DNA from: Pseudomonas sp. G34
Lineage (GTDB): Bacteria > Pseudomonadota > Gammaproteobacteria > Pseudomonadales > Pseudomonadaceae
NCBI RefSeq assembly: GCF_031119625.1
Contig: NZ_JAVHZV010000009.1
Location: forward strand, 62,001-126,000
Reading direction: 5' to 3'
Length of the DNA: 64,000 bases
Shown here: one piece after another, positions 9,890 through 20,220 of the stretch
Layout of the letters: each line of letters begins with the position of its first letter
Position numbering within the stretch: the first letter of the stretch is position 1
Program-made: the position numbers and the translations under genes
The notes under the pieces: generated by a model
Databases searched by the model: none
Told to the model about the DNA's origin: nothing
Seen by the model: the letters and a program-made list of their open reading frames with translations, nothing else

Positions 9890-10774
9890 ATGAGCAACTG
9901 GCTGGTAGACAAACTGATCCCCTCGATCATGCGTTCCGAGGTCAAGAAGAGTTCGGTACCCGAAGGCCTGTGGCACAAGTGCCCATCCTGCGAGGCGGTG
10001 CTGTACAAGCCCGAGCTGGAAAAGACCCTGGACGTTTGCCCCAAGTGCAGCCACCACATGCGCATCGACGCGCGTGCCCGCCTGAACATCTTCCTGGATG
10101 CCGATGGCCGCGAAGAGATCGGTGCCGATCTGGAACCCTCCGATCGCCTGAAATTCCGCGACAGCAAGAAGTACAAGGATCGCCTGGTTGCTGCCCAGAA
10201 GCAGACCGGCGAGAAAGACGCACTGATTTCCATGAGCGGCAGCCTGGAAGGCATGCCGGTGGTGGCCTGCGCATTCGAGTTCGCCTTCATGGGCGGGTCC
10301 ATGGGCGCCATCGTCGGTGAGCGTTTCGTGCAGGCGGCCAACGTGGCGCTAGAAAAGCGTTGCCCGTTCATCTGCTTCGCCGCCTCCGGTGGCGCGCGCA
10401 TGCAGGAAGCGCTGATCTCGCTGATGCAGATGGCCAAGACTTCGGCCGTGCTGGCGCGCCTGCGTGAAGAGGGCATTCCGTTCATCTCCGTGTTGACCGA
10501 CCCGGTATATGGCGGCGTTTCCGCCAGCCTGGCAATGCTCGGTGACGTGATCGTCGCCGAGCCCAAGGCGCTGATCGGCTTCGCCGGCCCGCGGGTGATC
10601 GAGCAGACCGTGCGCGAGAAGCTGCCCGAAGGCTTCCAGCGCAGCGAGTTTCTCATCGAGCACGGCGCCATCGACATGATCATCCACCGTGCCGAGCTGC
10701 GTCCGCGTCTGGCCCGCCTGCTGGCGCAGTTCACCCACCAGCCGTCTCCTGCCGCTCTGCCGGTCAGCGCATGA
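9890..10774 (+). CDS. accD: acetyl-CoA carboxylase carboxyltransferase beta subunit
   Basis: AccD with AccA transfers the carboxyl group from carboxybiotin to acetyl-CoA to make malonyl-CoA. The 294-residue protein has the N-terminal C4 zinc ribbon (CPSC at about 27-30 and CPKC at about 46-49) and then the crotonase-like carboxyltransferase domain ([43 protein letters not shown]). The start ATG follows GGAGA. The stop overlaps the folC start (ATGA), so the two are translationally coupled. The 172-base gap before it holds no obvious gene. Confidence 0.97.
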   Translation: MSNWLVDKLIPSIMRSEVKKSSVPEGLWHKCPSCEAVLYKPELEKTLDVCPKCSHHMRIDARARLNIFLDADGREEIGADLEPSDRLKFRDSKKYKDRLVAAQKQTGEKDALISMSGSLEGMPVVACAFEFAFMGGSMGAIVGERFVQAANVALEKRCPFICFAASGGARMQEALISLMQMAKTSAVLARLREEGIPFISVLTDPVYGGVSASLAMLGDVIVAEPKALIGFAGPRVIEQTVREKLPEGFQRSEFLIEHGAIDMIIHRAELRPRLARLLAQFTHQPSPAALPVSA

Positions 10775-12078
10775 CCCAGCGCTCCCTGGCCGAGTGGCTG
10801 GCGTACCTGGAGCGTCTGCATCCAAGCGCCATCGACATGGGCCTGGAGCGCTCCCGCGAGGTCGCGGTACGCCTCGGCCTGTCCCGGCCGGCACCGCGGG
10901 TGATCACGGTCACCGGCACCAACGGCAAGGGCTCGACCTGCGCCTTCGTCGCCGCCTTGCTGCGCGCCCAGGGCCTCAAGGTCGGGGTGTACAGCTCGCC
11001 GCACCTGCTGCGTTACAACGAGCGGGTGCAGATCGATGACGAGCCGGCCAGTGACGCCAGCCTCTGCGAGGCATTCAGCGCGGTCGAAGCCGCCCGTGGC
11101 GAGACCTCGCTGACCTATTTCGAGATGGGCACCCTGGCCGCCTTCTGGCTGTTCGAGCGCGCCGAGCTGGATGTGGCGGTGCTCGAAGTCGGTCTGGGCG
11201 GGCGCCTGGATGCCGTCAACCTGATCGATGCCGACCTGGCGCTGATCACCAGCATTGGCGTCGATCATGCCGACTGGCTGGGCGATAGCCGTGAGTCGGT
11301 GGCCTTCGAGAAGGCCGGCATCATGCGTGCAGGCAAACCTGCGCTGTGTGGCGACTTCGACCCGCCGTTGCCGCTGCTCGAGCGCGTCATCGAACTCGAT
11401 TCGCCGTTGTTTCTGCGTTGCCGGGATTTCGACCTGAGCGTCAACGAATCAGGCTGGAACTGGTATGGCCTGACCGCCACCGGCGAGGTGCTGCGCCTGC
11501 AGGATCTGCCACTGCTCGACCTGCCCATGGAAAACGCCGCGCTGGCGTTGCAGGCCTACGCCTTGCTCGACCTGCCCTGGGATGCCAGGCAAATCGCCGA
11601 CGCCCTGCAGGCCACCCGGGTGACCGGTCGCCTGGATCGTCGTCACTTGAACTGGCGCGGCAAGTCCCTCACTCTGTTGCTCGACGTGGGGCACAATCCC
11701 CACGCCGCGCAGTTTCTTGCCGGTCGCTTGCAGGCGCGCGCCACTGCCGGCAGGCGCCTGGCCGTATTCGGCCTGCTGGCCGACAAGGAGCTGCCCGGCG
11801 TGGTGGCGCCGCTGCTGGCCGACATCGCACACTGGGCGGTGACGACGCTGCCCAGCGAACGCTCGCGTCCTGCTGCCGAGCTGCATGCGCACCTGGCATC
11901 CCGTGGTGCCCAGGTCGAGGCCTACGGCGATGTCGCCAGTGCCCTCGAAGCGCAGTGCGAGCGTGCGGCGGCAGGGGATGAAATTCTGCTCTTTGGGTCT
12001 TTTTTCTGCGTGGCCGAAGCCCTGATGTGGCTGGAGCGCTACGCCCAGGAGGATGTGCAGGATGGCAATGCTCGATAG
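10771..12078 (+). CDS. folC: folylpolyglutamate/dihydrofolate synthase
   Basis: FolC adds glutamate to dihydropteroate and extends polyglutamate tails on folates in an ATP-dependent Mur-ligase-type reaction. The 435-residue protein has the P-loop [17 protein letters not shown] (about residues 49-65), the omega-loop/ATP region ([20 protein letters not shown]) and the C-terminal [16 protein letters not shown] motif. It overlaps accD by 4 bases and dedD by 17 bases, in the conserved accD-folC-dedD order. Confidence 0.96.
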   Translation: MTQRSLAEWLAYLERLHPSAIDMGLERSREVAVRLGLSRPAPRVITVTGTNGKGSTCAFVAALLRAQGLKVGVYSSPHLLRYNERVQIDDEPASDASLCEAFSAVEAARGETSLTYFEMGTLAAFWLFERAELDVAVLEVGLGGRLDAVNLIDADLALITSIGVDHADWLGDSRESVAFEKAGIMRAGKPALCGDFDPPLPLLERVIELDSPLFLRCRDFDLSVNESGWNWYGLTATGEVLRLQDLPLLDLPMENAALALQAYALLDLPWDARQIADALQATRVTGRLDRRHLNWRGKSLTLLLDVGHNPHAAQFLAGRLQARATAGRRLAVFGLLADKELPGVVAPLLADIAHWAVTTLPSERSRPAAELHAHLASRGAQVEAYGDVASALEAQCERAAAGDEILLFGSFFCVAEALMWLERYAQEDVQDGNAR

Positions 12079-12703
12079 TGCAACCAAGCAACGTATCGTC
12101 GGCGCGCTGGTGCTGGTGGCGCTGGCGGTGATTTTTCTGCCGATGCTGCTTTCCCGTCCCGACGAGTTGCGGCATGTGGTGGTCGATGCGCCGAGCATCC
12201 CCGCCAAGCCGGTCACGCCTGAAATCGAAATGCAGCCGGTGATCGTGCCCGATCCCCAGGAGCTGCCCCAGGAACCGGTGCCGGTCGACAGCTCGCCCAG
12301 CGATCAGGCGCAGCCGCCTGTCGAGCAGCCCATCGTCGAGCTGCCGGCCAGCGAGCCTCCGGCGCCCACGCCACCGCCGGCTGCGCAGCCCACGCCCAGC
12401 AAGCCTGCGGAGGTGACGCCGCCACCGCAGAAGGCGCCGACCGAGCGCCTGGATGTCAACAGCCTGCCGGTCAGCTGGTCGGTGCAACTGGCCAGCCTGT
12501 CCAGTCGTCCCGGTGCCGAAACCCTGCAGAAGACCCTGCGTGCCCAGGGCTACAACGCTTACATCCGCACGGCCGATGGCATGAACCGGGTGTTCGTCGG
12601 GCCGCTGGTCGAGCGTGTCGAAGCCGATCGCTTGCGTGATCAGCTCAACCGCCAGCACAAGCTCAATGGCTTCGTGGTGCGCTTCCAGCCGGAAAGCAAC
12701 TGA
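12062..12703 (+). CDS. dedD: SPOR-domain cell-division protein, DedD-like
   Basis: This roughly 213-residue protein has one N-terminal membrane segment (IVGALVLVALAVIFLPMLL, about residues 12-30), a long Pro/Glu-rich periplasmic linker and a C-terminal SPOR domain (about 135-210, SWSVQLASLSSRPGAETL) that binds septal denuded peptidoglycan. E. coli DedD of the same organisation helps cell constriction. AGGAGG at 12047-12052 points to ATG 12062; ATG 12053 is too close and ATG 12068 is the alternative. Confidence 0.88.
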   Translation: MAMLDSATKQRIVGALVLVALAVIFLPMLLSRPDELRHVVVDAPSIPAKPVTPEIEMQPVIVPDPQELPQEPVPVDSSPSDQAQPPVEQPIVELPASEPPAPTPPPAAQPTPSKPAEVTPPPQKAPTERLDVNSLPVSWSVQLASLSSRPGAETLQKTLRAQGYNAYIRTADGMNRVFVGPLVERVEADRLRDQLNRQHKLNGFVVRFQPESN

Positions 12704-12782
12704 CGCCTCGCACGTATCTGCGCTTAACCGATGGGCAGGGCTCTGCTAAAATGCAGCGCCTCTTCCATCGGTAGCCTGCATC

Positions 12783-13349
12783 GTGGCATTCACCTGGGTT
12801 GATTGGGCGATCATCGCCATCATCGCCGTTTCGAGTCTGATCAGTTTGAGCAGAGGCTTCGTCAAGGAGGCCCTGTCGCTCGTCACCTGGATTATTGCCG
12901 GCGTGGTTGCCTGGATGTTCGGTGGTGCACTCTCGCAGCACCTGGGCGCTTATATCGAAACTCCGTCTGCCCGCGTTATCGCTGCCTGCGTACTGTTATT
13001 CGTTCTGACGTTGCTGGTCGGCGCGCTGATCAATTACCTGATCGGCGAGCTGATCCGGGTGACCGGCCTGTCTGGCACCGATCGCTTTCTGGGCATGGTG
13101 TTTGGCGCCGCGCGCGGCGCCTTGCTGGTGGTGGTGGCGGTCGGCCTGCTCAGCCTGGGGCCTGTGCAGCAGGATGCCTGGTGGCAGCAGTCGGCCTTGC
13201 TGCCGCATTTTCTACTGGTGGCAGACTGGTCGAAGAATCTCATATTGGGTGTGTCCAGCGAGTGGCTGGCAAGCGGTATCCGCGAGCCGGTCGAGCTGCC
13301 ATTCAAAGAGGTGCTGCAGGGGGCTTCTCCCCTCGGTGCCGGTAAATAG
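12783..13349 (+). CDS. cvpA: CvpA family membrane protein
   Basis: This 188-residue protein starts at GTG 12783 and has four hydrophobic segments, with the family's opening WVDWAIIAIIAVSSLISLSRG and GTDRFLGMVFGAARGAL. CvpA was named from colicin V production in E. coli; it is linked to envelope homeostasis, with no firm biochemical role. It precedes purF by 28 bases, the same cvpA-purF pairing as in enterobacteria, so they are probably cotranscribed. Confidence 0.92.
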   Translation: MAFTWVDWAIIAIIAVSSLISLSRGFVKEALSLVTWIIAGVVAWMFGGALSQHLGAYIETPSARVIAACVLLFVLTLLVGALINYLIGELIRVTGLSGTDRFLGMVFGAARGALLVVVAVGLLSLGPVQQDAWWQQSALLPHFLLVADWSKNLILGVSSEWLASGIREPVELPFKEVLQGASPLGAGK

Positions 13350-13377
13350 TCGTTTCACTGAGTAGGGGTTGCGTCAC

Positions 13378-14883
13378 ATGTGTGGCATTGTCGGTATCGT
13401 CGGTAAATCGAACGTCAATCAGGCGCTGTATGACGGCCTCACCGTCCTCCAGCACCGCGGCCAGGATGCTGCCGGTATCGTCACCAGCCATGAAGGCCGC
13501 CTGTTCCTGCGCAAGGACAACGGCCTGGTGCGCGACGTGTTCCAGCAGCGCCACATGCAGCGCCTGGTCGGCCACATGGGCATCGGCCATGTGCGCTACC
13601 CGACCGCGGGCAGCTCCAGCTCGGCGGAAGCCCAGCCGTTCTACGTCAATTCGCCGTACGGCATCACCCTGGCGCACAACGGCAACCTGACCAATGTCGA
13701 GCAGTTGGCCAAGGAGATCTACGAATCGGATCTGCGCCACGTCAACACCAACTCCGACTCCGAGGTGCTGCTCAACGTGTTCGCCCATGAGCTGGCCGTG
13801 CGTGGCAAGCTCAACCCCAGCGAAGAAGACGTGTTCGCCGCGGTCAAGGACGTGCACAAGCGTTGCCGTGGCGGCTATGCCGTGGTGGCGATGATCACCG
13901 GTTACGGCATCGTCGGTTTCCGCGACCCGAACGGCATCCGCCCGATCGTGTTCGGCCAGCGCCATACCGACGAAGGCGTCGAGTACATGATCGCCTCCGA
14001 GAGCGTGGCCCTGGATGTACTCGGCTTCACCCTGATCCGCGACCTGGCGCCGGGCGAAGCGGTGTACATCACCGAAGAAGGGCAGATGTTCACCCGCCAG
14101 TGCGCGCCCAACCCGCAGCTCAAGCCGTGCATCTTCGAGCATGTGTACCTGGCGCGCCCGGATTCGATCATGGACGGCGTGTCGGTGTACAAGGCGCGCC
14201 TGCGCATGGGTGAGAAACTCGCCGACAAGATCCGCCGCGAGCGCCCGGAGCACGACATCGACGTGGTCATCCCGATTCCCGACACCAGCCGTACCTCGGC
14301 ACTGGAGCTGGCCAACCACCTGGGCGTCAAGTTCCGCGAGGGCTTCGTCAAGAACCGCTACATCGGCCGGACCTTCATCATGCCGGGCCAGGCGGCGCGC
14401 AAGAAGTCGGTGCGTCAGAAGCTCAACGCCATCGAGCTGGAGTTCCGTGGCAAGAACGTGATGCTGGTCGACGATTCCATCGTGCGCGGCACCACCTGCA
14501 AACAGATCATCCAGATGGCCCGCGAAGCCGGCGCCAAGAACGTGTATTTCTGCTCTGCGGCCCCGGCCGTTCGCTACCCGAACGTGTACGGTATCGACAT
14601 GCCGAGCCCCCACGAGCTGATCGCCCATGGCCGTACCACCGAGCAGGTGGCCGAGCTGATCGGCGCCGACTGGCTGGTGTACCAGGATCTCGACGATCTG
14701 AAGGAAGCGGTCGGTGGCGGCAAGATCAAGATTGAGCAGTTCGACAGCGCGGTGTTCGATGGCGAGTACGTCACCGGCGATGTCGACGAGGCCTACCTGA
14801 ATCGTATCGACCTGGCGCGCAACGATGGCAGCAAGGCCAAGTCGCAGGCGGTCAGCGAGATCATCGATCTGTACAACAACTGA
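13378..14883 (+). CDS. purF: amidophosphoribosyltransferase
   Basis: PurF makes 5-phosphoribosylamine from PRPP and glutamine, the first step of purine synthesis. The 501-residue protein begins Met-Cys-Gly-Ile-Val-Gly; Cys2 becomes the N-terminal nucleophile of the glutaminase domain after Met removal, which fixes the start at ATG 13378 although the frame is open upstream. The phosphoribosyltransferase domain shows the PRPP loop [17 protein letters not shown] near residue 363. Length matches the family. Confidence 0.97.
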   Translation: MCGIVGIVGKSNVNQALYDGLTVLQHRGQDAAGIVTSHEGRLFLRKDNGLVRDVFQQRHMQRLVGHMGIGHVRYPTAGSSSSAEAQPFYVNSPYGITLAHNGNLTNVEQLAKEIYESDLRHVNTNSDSEVLLNVFAHELAVRGKLNPSEEDVFAAVKDVHKRCRGGYAVVAMITGYGIVGFRDPNGIRPIVFGQRHTDEGVEYMIASESVALDVLGFTLIRDLAPGEAVYITEEGQMFTRQCAPNPQLKPCIFEHVYLARPDSIMDGVSVYKARLRMGEKLADKIRRERPEHDIDVVIPIPDTSRTSALELANHLGVKFREGFVKNRYIGRTFIMPGQAARKKSVRQKLNAIELEFRGKNVMLVDDSIVRGTTCKQIIQMAREAGAKNVYFCSAAPAVRYPNVYGIDMPSPHELIAHGRTTEQVAELIGADWLVYQDLDDLKEAVGGGKIKIEQFDSAVFDGEYVTGDVDEAYLNRIDLARNDGSKAKSQAVSEIIDLYNN

Positions 14884-14903
14884 TCGACAATACAGCGTAA
14901 ATA

Positions 14904-14924
14904 TCCGGGCCCATGTGGCCCGGA
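14904..14924 (+). other. hairpin between purF and metZ
   Basis: TCCGGGCC (14904-14911) and GGCCCGGA (14917-14924) form a perfect 8-bp stem with loop CATGT. There is no T-run after it, so it is not a standard terminator; it could stabilise the upstream message or act in the metZ leader. Confidence 0.4.
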
Positions 14925-14948
14925 ATGGTTTCTGGACGAGGACGCGAT

Positions 14949-16160
14949 ATGACGCAGGAATGGGATGCTGGTCGGCTGAACAGTGATCTGGAGGGTGTCG
15001 GCTTCGACACGCTGGCGGTACGTGCCGGGCAGCACCGCACGCCGGAAGGCGAGCACAGCGAGGCGCTGTTCCCGACCTCCAGTTATGTGTTCCGCACCGC
15101 TGGCGATGCCGCGGCGCGTTTCGCCGGTGAAGTGCCGGGTAACGTCTACTCGCGTTACACCAACCCGACGGTGCGCGCCTTCGAAGAGCGCATCGCCGCC
15201 ATGGAGGGCGCCGAGCAGGCGGTCGCCACGGCCTCGGGCATGTCGGCGATCCTGTCCATCGTCATGAGCCTGTGCAGCGCCGGTGATCATGTGCTGGTCT
15301 CGCGCAGCGTATTCGGCTCCACCATCAGCCTGTTCGAGAAGTACCTCAAGCGCTTTGGCGTGCAGGTCGACTATGTGCCGCTGGCCGACCTGCAGGGCTG
15401 GGCTGCTGCGTTCAAGCCCAACACCAGGCTGCTGTTCGTCGAGTCACCCTCCAACCCGCTGGCCGAGCTGGTCGACATCGCCGCGCTGGCAGCCATTGCC
15501 CATGAGCGCGGCGCGCTGCTGGCGGTGGACAACTGCTTCTGCACCCCGGCCCTGCAGCAACCGCTGAAGCTGGGCGCGGATATCGTCATGCATTCGGCGA
15601 CCAAGTACATCGATGGCCAGGGCCGGGCGATGGGCGGCGTGGTGGCCGGTAGCGCCAAGCTGATGACCGAGGTGGTCGGCTTTCTGCGTACCGCCGGGCC
15701 GACCCTCAGCCCGTTCAATGCCTGGATCTTCCTCAAGGGCCTCGAGACCCTGCGCATCCGCATGCAGGCCCATTGCAGCAGTGCGTTGGAGCTGGCGCGC
15801 TGGCTGGAGCAGCAGGAGGGTATCGACAAGGTCTACTACGCAGGGCTTGCCAGCCATCCGCAGCACGAACTGGCTGCGCGTCAGCAAAGCGCCTTCGGTG
15901 CGGTGGTCAGTTTCGAGGTCAGGGGCGGCAGGGAGGGTGCCTGGCGTTTCATCGACGCCACGCGGGTGATCTCCATCACCACCAACCTGGGTGACACCAA
16001 GACCACCATCGCTCACCCGGCCACCACCTCCCATGGTCGCCTGTCGCCCCAGGAGCGCGAGAATGCCGGGATCCGCGACAGCCTGATTCGGGTGGCCGTC
16101 GGCCTGGAAGACATCGCCGACCTCAAGGCCGACCTGAGCCGCGGTCTGCAAGCGCTGTGA
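14949..16160 (+). CDS. metZ: O-succinylhomoserine sulfhydrylase
   Basis: MetZ uses PLP to form homocysteine directly from O-succinylhomoserine and sulfide in methionine synthesis. The 403-residue protein is of the Cys/Met-metabolism PLP family: [18 protein letters not shown] near the start, SGMSAIL, and the PLP lysine in [12 protein letters not shown] near residue 219. The C-terminal [18 protein letters not shown] motif is intact. ATG 14949 is preceded by ACGAGGACGCG. The downstream SDR gene starts inside its stop codon (GTGA), so both form one unit. Confidence 0.95.
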   Translation: MTQEWDAGRLNSDLEGVGFDTLAVRAGQHRTPEGEHSEALFPTSSYVFRTAGDAAARFAGEVPGNVYSRYTNPTVRAFEERIAAMEGAEQAVATASGMSAILSIVMSLCSAGDHVLVSRSVFGSTISLFEKYLKRFGVQVDYVPLADLQGWAAAFKPNTRLLFVESPSNPLAELVDIAALAAIAHERGALLAVDNCFCTPALQQPLKLGADIVMHSATKYIDGQGRAMGGVVAGSAKLMTEVVGFLRTAGPTLSPFNAWIFLKGLETLRIRMQAHCSSALELARWLEQQEGIDKVYYAGLASHPQHELAARQQSAFGAVVSFEVRGGREGAWRFIDATRVISITTNLGDTKTTIAHPATTSHGRLSPQERENAGIRDSLIRVAVGLEDIADLKADLSRGLQAL

Positions 16161-16921
16161 GCGCGGGCAGTGTCGAGCAGCAGGGGCGCGTCGCGCTGGT
16201 CTCCGGTGCTGCCCGCGGCATCGGTGCCGGCATTGCGCGCTGGCTGTTGGCCCGTGGCTGGCGGGTGGCGCTCTGCGATCTGGCGGACAGCCAGGGCGAC
16301 GCGCTCGCGGCAGCCCTTGGTGACAACGCGATGTTCGTGGCCATGGATGTGGCCGACGAAGGTCAGGTCGAGCGCGGCGTAGCAGCGGTCATCGCACGGT
16401 TCGGCAGGCTCGACGGTCTGGTGTGCAACGCCGGGGTGGCCAGCCCCCATAACGGCCCGTTGGAAGACCTGGCGCTGGCGCAGTGGAACCAGGTACTGGC
16501 AATCAACCTCAGCGGGCCGATGCTGTTGGCCAAGCACTGCACGGCGCACCTGCGCGCCAGTGGTGGTGCCATCGTCAACATGGCATCGACCCGCGCCAGC
16601 CAGTCCGAGCCGCAAAGCGAAGCCTATGCCGCCAGCAAGGGTGGCCTGGTGGCCTTGACCCATGCGCTGGCCATCAGCCTCGGCCCGGACATCCGGGTGA
16701 ATGTGGTGAGCCCGGGCTGGATCGATTCCCGCGATCCGGCGCAGCGTGCCAGTGAGCCGCTGAGCGCTGACGAGCATGCCCAGCATCCGGTTGGGCGGGT
16801 GGGGCAGGTGGACGACGTCGCGGCGCTGGTGGCCTGGTTGCTGTCGGCCGAGGCAGGCTTCGTGACGGGCCAGGAGTTGATCAGCGACGGCGGTATGACG
16901 CGCAAGATGATCTACCGTTGA
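16157..16921 (+). CDS. short-chain dehydrogenase/reductase
   Basis: This 254-residue Rossmann-fold oxidoreductase has the cofactor motif [10 protein letters not shown] (about residues 15-24), NAGVASP, a catalytic Ser in the STRASQ region and the YAASK Tyr/Lys pair. The C-terminal [17 protein letters not shown] is typical of classical SDRs. Its substrate is unknown. GTG 16157 overlaps the metZ stop, and a gene of this family sits beside metZ in other pseudomonads. No obvious link to methionine metabolism is visible. Confidence 0.88.
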   Translation: MSAGSVEQQGRVALVSGAARGIGAGIARWLLARGWRVALCDLADSQGDALAAALGDNAMFVAMDVADEGQVERGVAAVIARFGRLDGLVCNAGVASPHNGPLEDLALAQWNQVLAINLSGPMLLAKHCTAHLRASGGAIVNMASTRASQSEPQSEAYAASKGGLVALTHALAISLGPDIRVNVVSPGWIDSRDPAQRASEPLSADEHAQHPVGRVGQVDDVAALVAWLLSAEAGFVTGQELISDGGMTRKMIYR

Positions 16922-16971
16922 AGAACCGTCGCACGCGCCGCGTCTTTTTTGAAAAAAATTCAACGGCGGCC

Positions 16972-17000
16972 TTGACTTAGGTTGGGTGCCCGCGTAAATT
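16972..17000 (+). promoter_or_regulatory. sigma-70 promoter of the tRNA-Val/tRNA-Asp unit
   Basis: TTGACT at 16972-16977 is followed after exactly 17 bases by TAAATT at 16995-17000, 20 bases before tRNA-Val. It is the best sigma-70-like promoter seen in the window and probably drives all three tRNAs. Confidence 0.75.
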
Positions 17001-17020
17001 TCGCCTCCTCGCAAGGCCAA

Positions 17021-17096
17021 GGGTGATTAGCTCAGCCGGGAGAGCATCTGCCTTACAAGCAGAGGGTCGGCGGTTCGATCCCGTCATCACCCACCA
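17021..17096 (+). tRNA. tRNA-Val(TAC)
   Basis: The 76-base cloverleaf has a perfect acceptor GGGTGAT/ATCACCC, anticodon arm TCTGC-CTTACAA-GCAGA with anticodon TAC, a TTCGATC T-loop and encoded CCA at 17094-17096. Confidence 0.98.
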
Positions 17097-17133
17097 CTTG
17101 CCTTGAGAGAATCGGACGCAAGTCCACCGACGC

Positions 17134-17210
17134 GCAGCGGTAGTTCAGTCGGTTAGAATACCGGCCTGTCACGCCGGGGGTCGCGGGTTCGAGTCCCGTC
17201 CGCTGCGCCA
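17134..17210 (+). tRNA. tRNA-Asp(GTC), copy 1
   Basis: The 77-base cloverleaf has acceptor GCAGCGG/CCGCTGC, anticodon GTC in the CCTGTCACG loop region, TTCGAGT T-loop and encoded CCA. It lies 37 bases after tRNA-Val. The preceding 18 bases are repeated before copy 2. Confidence 0.98.
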
Positions 17211-17307
17211 TATTTTCCATCTGAGATTGAGTTCTGGGATGTGATGGGGAAGCCAGGCTTGCCCATCTGACGAAGCACGAGTTCCATGGACGCAAGTCCA
17301 CCGACAC

Positions 17308-17384
17308 GCAGCGGTAGTTCAGTCGGTTAGAATACCGGCCTGTCACGCCGGGGGTCGCGGGTTCGAGTCCCGTCCGCTGCGCCA
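17308..17384 (+). tRNA. tRNA-Asp(GTC), copy 2
   Basis: Identical in sequence to the copy at 17134-17210, with the same 18-base upstream flank. The repeat period is 174 bases, which points to a tandem duplication of about 97 bases. Confidence 0.98.
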
Positions 17385-17412
17385 TATCCACCTGCCTCGA
17401 GCAGGTTTCCTG

Positions 17413-17440
17413 AAAAGCGACCCTTGGGTCGCTTTTCTTG
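17413..17440 (+). terminator. terminator of the tRNA unit
   Basis: AAAAGCGACCC (17413-17423) pairs with GGGTCGCTTTT (17426-17436) over an 11-bp stem, with a T-rich tail. It ends the tRNA transcript and isolates glpT. Confidence 0.9.
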
Positions 17441-17706
17441 TTTCTGCCTTTCGGTTGTGCATCCTCGCCTGGCAGCCGAATGCGGCAGTATCGCAGCGCC
17501 GCCGACTTCCCTGGCCCTGGTGCCCGCCCTTTTCACGATGATTACCGATGGCTCTTTCGGCCTTCGGTCTGAATCGTCGATTTAGTTCGAATTCCAACAG
17601 ATTTCTGGCTTTACCGCTTCACTAGCGAGTGATATTTTCGCAAATGAAAATGTCACATAATTGTCACATTCGCCCGTGCAGCTAAAACAAGAACTGGAGC
17701 CTTTGG
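17441..17706 (+). promoter_or_regulatory. glpT upstream region with PhoB-box-like repeat
   Basis: No gene is seen between the tRNA terminator and glpT. TGTCACA at 17651-17657 and TGTCACA at 17662-17668 are exact direct repeats separated by TAAT, an 11-base period that matches the Pho box layout (two CTGTCAT-like heptamers with a 4-base AT-rich spacer). A possible -10, TAAAAC, is at 17683-17688 and GGAG at 17696-17699 serves ATG 17707. Confidence 0.65.
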
Positions 17707-19053
17707 ATGTTCGCCTTCTTCCGTCCTGCCCCCCATCGGGAGCCTCTGCCCGATGATCAGATAGACAGCACCTACCGTCGCCTTCGCTGGCAGATCTTCG
17801 CCGGTATCTTCATCGGCTATGCCGGCTACTACCTGTTGCGCAAGAACTTCTCGCTGGCCATGCCCTACCTGATCGAAGAGGAGGGCTATTCCCGTGGGCA
17901 GCTGGGCCTGGCGATGTCGGCCATCGCCATCTCCTATGGTTTGTCGAAGTTCCTCATGGGGCTGATTTCCGACCGCTCCAATCCGCGTTATTTCCTGCCA
18001 TTCGGCCTGATGGTGTCGGCTGGGGTGATGTTCGTTTTCGGTTTCGCGCCCTGGGCAACCTCCAGCGTGACCATCATGTTCATCCTCCTGTTCATCAACG
18101 GCTGGGCCCAGGGCATGGGCTGGCCGCCCAGTGGCCGAACCATGGTGCACTGGTGGTCGCAGAAGGAGCGCGGTGGCGTGGTGTCGGTGTGGAACGTCGC
18201 ACACAACGTGGGTGGTGGCCTGATCGGCCCGCTGTTCCTGCTCGGCATGGGTCTGTTCAATGAGTGGCATGCGGCGTTCTACGTGCCGGCTGCGGTCGCC
18301 ATGCTGGTCGCCGTGTTCGCCTTCGCGACCATGCGCGACACGCCGCAATCGGTCGGCCTGCCGCCGATCGAGAAGTACAAGAACGACTACCCCGAGGGCT
18401 ACGACGACAGCCACGAGAAGGAATTCAGCACCAAGGAAATCTTCGTCAAGTACGTGCTGCGCAACAAGATGCTGTGGTTCATCGCCCTGGCCAACGTGTT
18501 CGTCTATCTGCTGCGCTACGGCGTGCTGGACTGGGCGCCGACCTACCTCAAGGAGGTCAAGCACTTCACCGTCGACAAGAGCTCCTGGGCCTACTTCTTC
18601 TACGAGTGGGCGGGCATTCCCGGTACGCTGCTGTGCGGCTGGATGTCGGACAAGGTGTTTCGCGGCAACCGTGGCCTGACCGGCGTGGTGTTCATGGCCC
18701 TGGTGACCGTGGCCACCGTGGTCTACTGGCTGAACCCGCCGGGTAACCCGATCGTCGACATGGCGGCGCTGGTGTCCATCGGCTTCCTGATCTATGGCCC
18801 GGTGATGCTGATCGGTCTGCACGCGCTGGAACTGGCACCGAAGAAGGCGGCAGGTACCGCGGCCGGCTTTACCGGTCTGTTCGGCTACCTCGGCGGCTCG
18901 GTCGCGGCGAGCGCGGCGATGGGCTATACGGTCGACCATTTCGGCTGGGATGGCGGCTTCGTGCTGCTGGTCGGCGCCTGCCTGCTGGCCATCGTGTTCC
19001 TGATCCCGACCTTGTGGCACAAGCAGATCCCAAGCGAAGAGCGCGCGACCTGA
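17707..19053 (+). CDS. glpT: glycerol-3-phosphate:phosphate antiporter
   Basis: This 448-residue major-facilitator protein imports sn-glycerol 3-phosphate in exchange for inorganic phosphate at the inner membrane. Twelve hydrophobic segments are apparent. Recognisable family segments are [19 protein letters not shown] (the Arg that binds phosphate lies here, near residue 46), [20 protein letters not shown] and [10 protein letters not shown]. No glpF/K/D/R genes are nearby. The Pho-box-like repeat suggests phosphate-starvation control, which fits use of glycerol phosphate as a phosphorus source. A strong hairpin follows. Confidence 0.93.
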   Translation: MFAFFRPAPHREPLPDDQIDSTYRRLRWQIFAGIFIGYAGYYLLRKNFSLAMPYLIEEEGYSRGQLGLAMSAIAISYGLSKFLMGLISDRSNPRYFLPFGLMVSAGVMFVFGFAPWATSSVTIMFILLFINGWAQGMGWPPSGRTMVHWWSQKERGGVVSVWNVAHNVGGGLIGPLFLLGMGLFNEWHAAFYVPAAVAMLVAVFAFATMRDTPQSVGLPPIEKYKNDYPEGYDDSHEKEFSTKEIFVKYVLRNKMLWFIALANVFVYLLRYGVLDWAPTYLKEVKHFTVDKSSWAYFFYEWAGIPGTLLCGWMSDKVFRGNRGLTGVVFMALVTVATVVYWLNPPGNPIVDMAALVSIGFLIYGPVMLIGLHALELAPKKAAGTAAGFTGLFGYLGGSVAASAAMGYTVDHFGWDGGFVLLVGACLLAIVFLIPTLWHKQIPSEERAT

Positions 19054-19060
19054 TCGCACA

Positions 19061-19092
19061 GCCCAACGCGCGGCAAGCGCCGCGCGTTGGGC
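19061..19092. terminator. 14-bp hairpin after glpT
   Basis: GCCCAACGCGCGGC (19061-19074) pairs with GCCGCGCGTTGGGC (19079-19092), loop AAGC. There is no T-run. It lies between convergent glpT and the AraC-type gene and probably blocks read-through or protects the glpT message. Confidence 0.6.
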
Positions 19093-19224
19093 AGGTTGTG
19101 CTGGCGAAGCTTGCTGCCAGCCCGGCCCATGCCGAAGCGCAATGCTCGGCAGCCAGCGTTGCTGCAGACCGTTTCCAACCTACACCGATGGCGTGCCGAT
19201 CATTCAAGCGCGTGATGGCCTAGG

Positions 19225-20220
19225 CTACGCCCCATGATTGCGATACTGGCTGGGCGGCATGCCGAACCAGCGCATGCTCGCCTTGTGGAAACTGCTCTGA
19301 TCGCGGAAACCCAGGGTCGCCGAGATGTACTTGAGGCTCCGCGTGGAGTTGCGCAACAGATTGTGCGCCAGCTTGAGGCGTGCCTCTTCCTGCAACTGGA
19401 TGAAACTCACCGCTTCGCGTTCCAGTGCCTTCTGCAGGCCGCGCTTGCTGATCTGCAGGGTATCAGCGGCTTCGCTCAGATCCAGATTGATGCCCAGGGT
19501 GAGCTGCTGCGCGAGCAGACGTGCCACGCGCGCGGCGATCGAACCCTTGACCAGATCGTCGAGGCGCGATTGTGCGTACTCCTGATGCATGACGTGCAGT
19601 GCCGCATCGGCCGTCGGCAGCGCGATGGCACCGTCGCGCGCCTTGAAGATCAGGCTGTTGTGGGGCGCCGAGAAGCGCAGGTTGTCGCCGAACAACTGGT
19701 GCAGGTGGCGGGTATCGGCCGGCTGCGCATAGGTGAACTCGGCGCCCAGCGGCTGGGGGCGTTGATGAGGCGTCAGCCAGTGAATGACGCCGAGGGTCAG
19801 TGCCGCGCCGGCATCGATAAAGGCGCGCGGCGCCGGTAGGGGCGAGGTGCCGACTTCCAGGCCGATCAGCTTCAGGGTGTCCTGGCGTTGTTCGAGCAGG
19901 TAGTGCGAGCCATTGGTGACCAGTGGATGGTAGTCGACCATCAATTTCAGTGCGCTGCCCAGGGTCGGGCTGGACATCAGTGGGTAGCACTGAGCACCCA
20001 GGGCACTGGGATGGGCGTGGGCATAGGTACCCAGGCCGATGTCGGGATTGCCGGTCTGTTCGCTGGCCTGGCTGAACAGGCTGTACACCTGGGCCAGGGT
20101 GACCGGCGTGCCGCTGCTCAGGGCCAGGAGCAGTTGCTGGTCGAGCTTGCGTGGGTCGACGCCTTGTTCGACAAAGCTCTTCGCCATCACCTGGAAGCAG
20201 TTGCTGGTCACTGTGTACAT
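19225..20220 (-). CDS. AraC-family regulator (OruR/ArgR-like architecture)
   Basis: The 331-residue protein has an N-terminal effector domain of the arabinose-binding-like type found in OruR/ArgR relatives (about residues 20-205) and a C-terminal double helix-turn-helix (about 235-328) ending in SLKYISATLGFRDQSSFHKA and WFGMPPSQYR. The frame is open further upstream, but ATG 20220 has AGGA 7 bases before it and starts the protein at MYTVTSNCF. Its effector and targets are unknown. A perfect 14-base palindrome lies 38 bases upstream and might be its own operator. Confidence 0.85.
   Translation of the reverse strand: MYTVTSNCFQVMAKSFVEQGVDPRKLDQQLLLALSSGTPVTLAQVYSLFSQASEQTGNPDIGLGTYAHAHPSALGAQCYPLMSSPTLGSALKLMVDYHPLVTNGSHYLLEQRQDTLKLIGLEVGTSPLPAPRAFIDAGAALTLGVIHWLTPHQRPQPLGAEFTYAQPADTRHLHQLFGDNLRFSAPHNSLIFKARDGAIALPTADAALHVMHQEYAQSRLDDLVKGSIAARVARLLAQQLTLGINLDLSEAADTLQISKRGLQKALEREAVSFIQLQEEARLKLAHNLLRNSTRSLKYISATLGFRDQSSFHKASMRWFGMPPSQYRNHGA

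Noticed and set aside
17021..17384. tRNA cluster as an integration site of a mobile element
   Set aside because: No integrase, no direct repeat of a tRNA 3' end beyond the tandem tRNA-Asp copy, and normal genes on both sides.
17053..17391. Open frames running through the tRNA genes
   Set aside because: They lie over tRNA genes and have no independent support.
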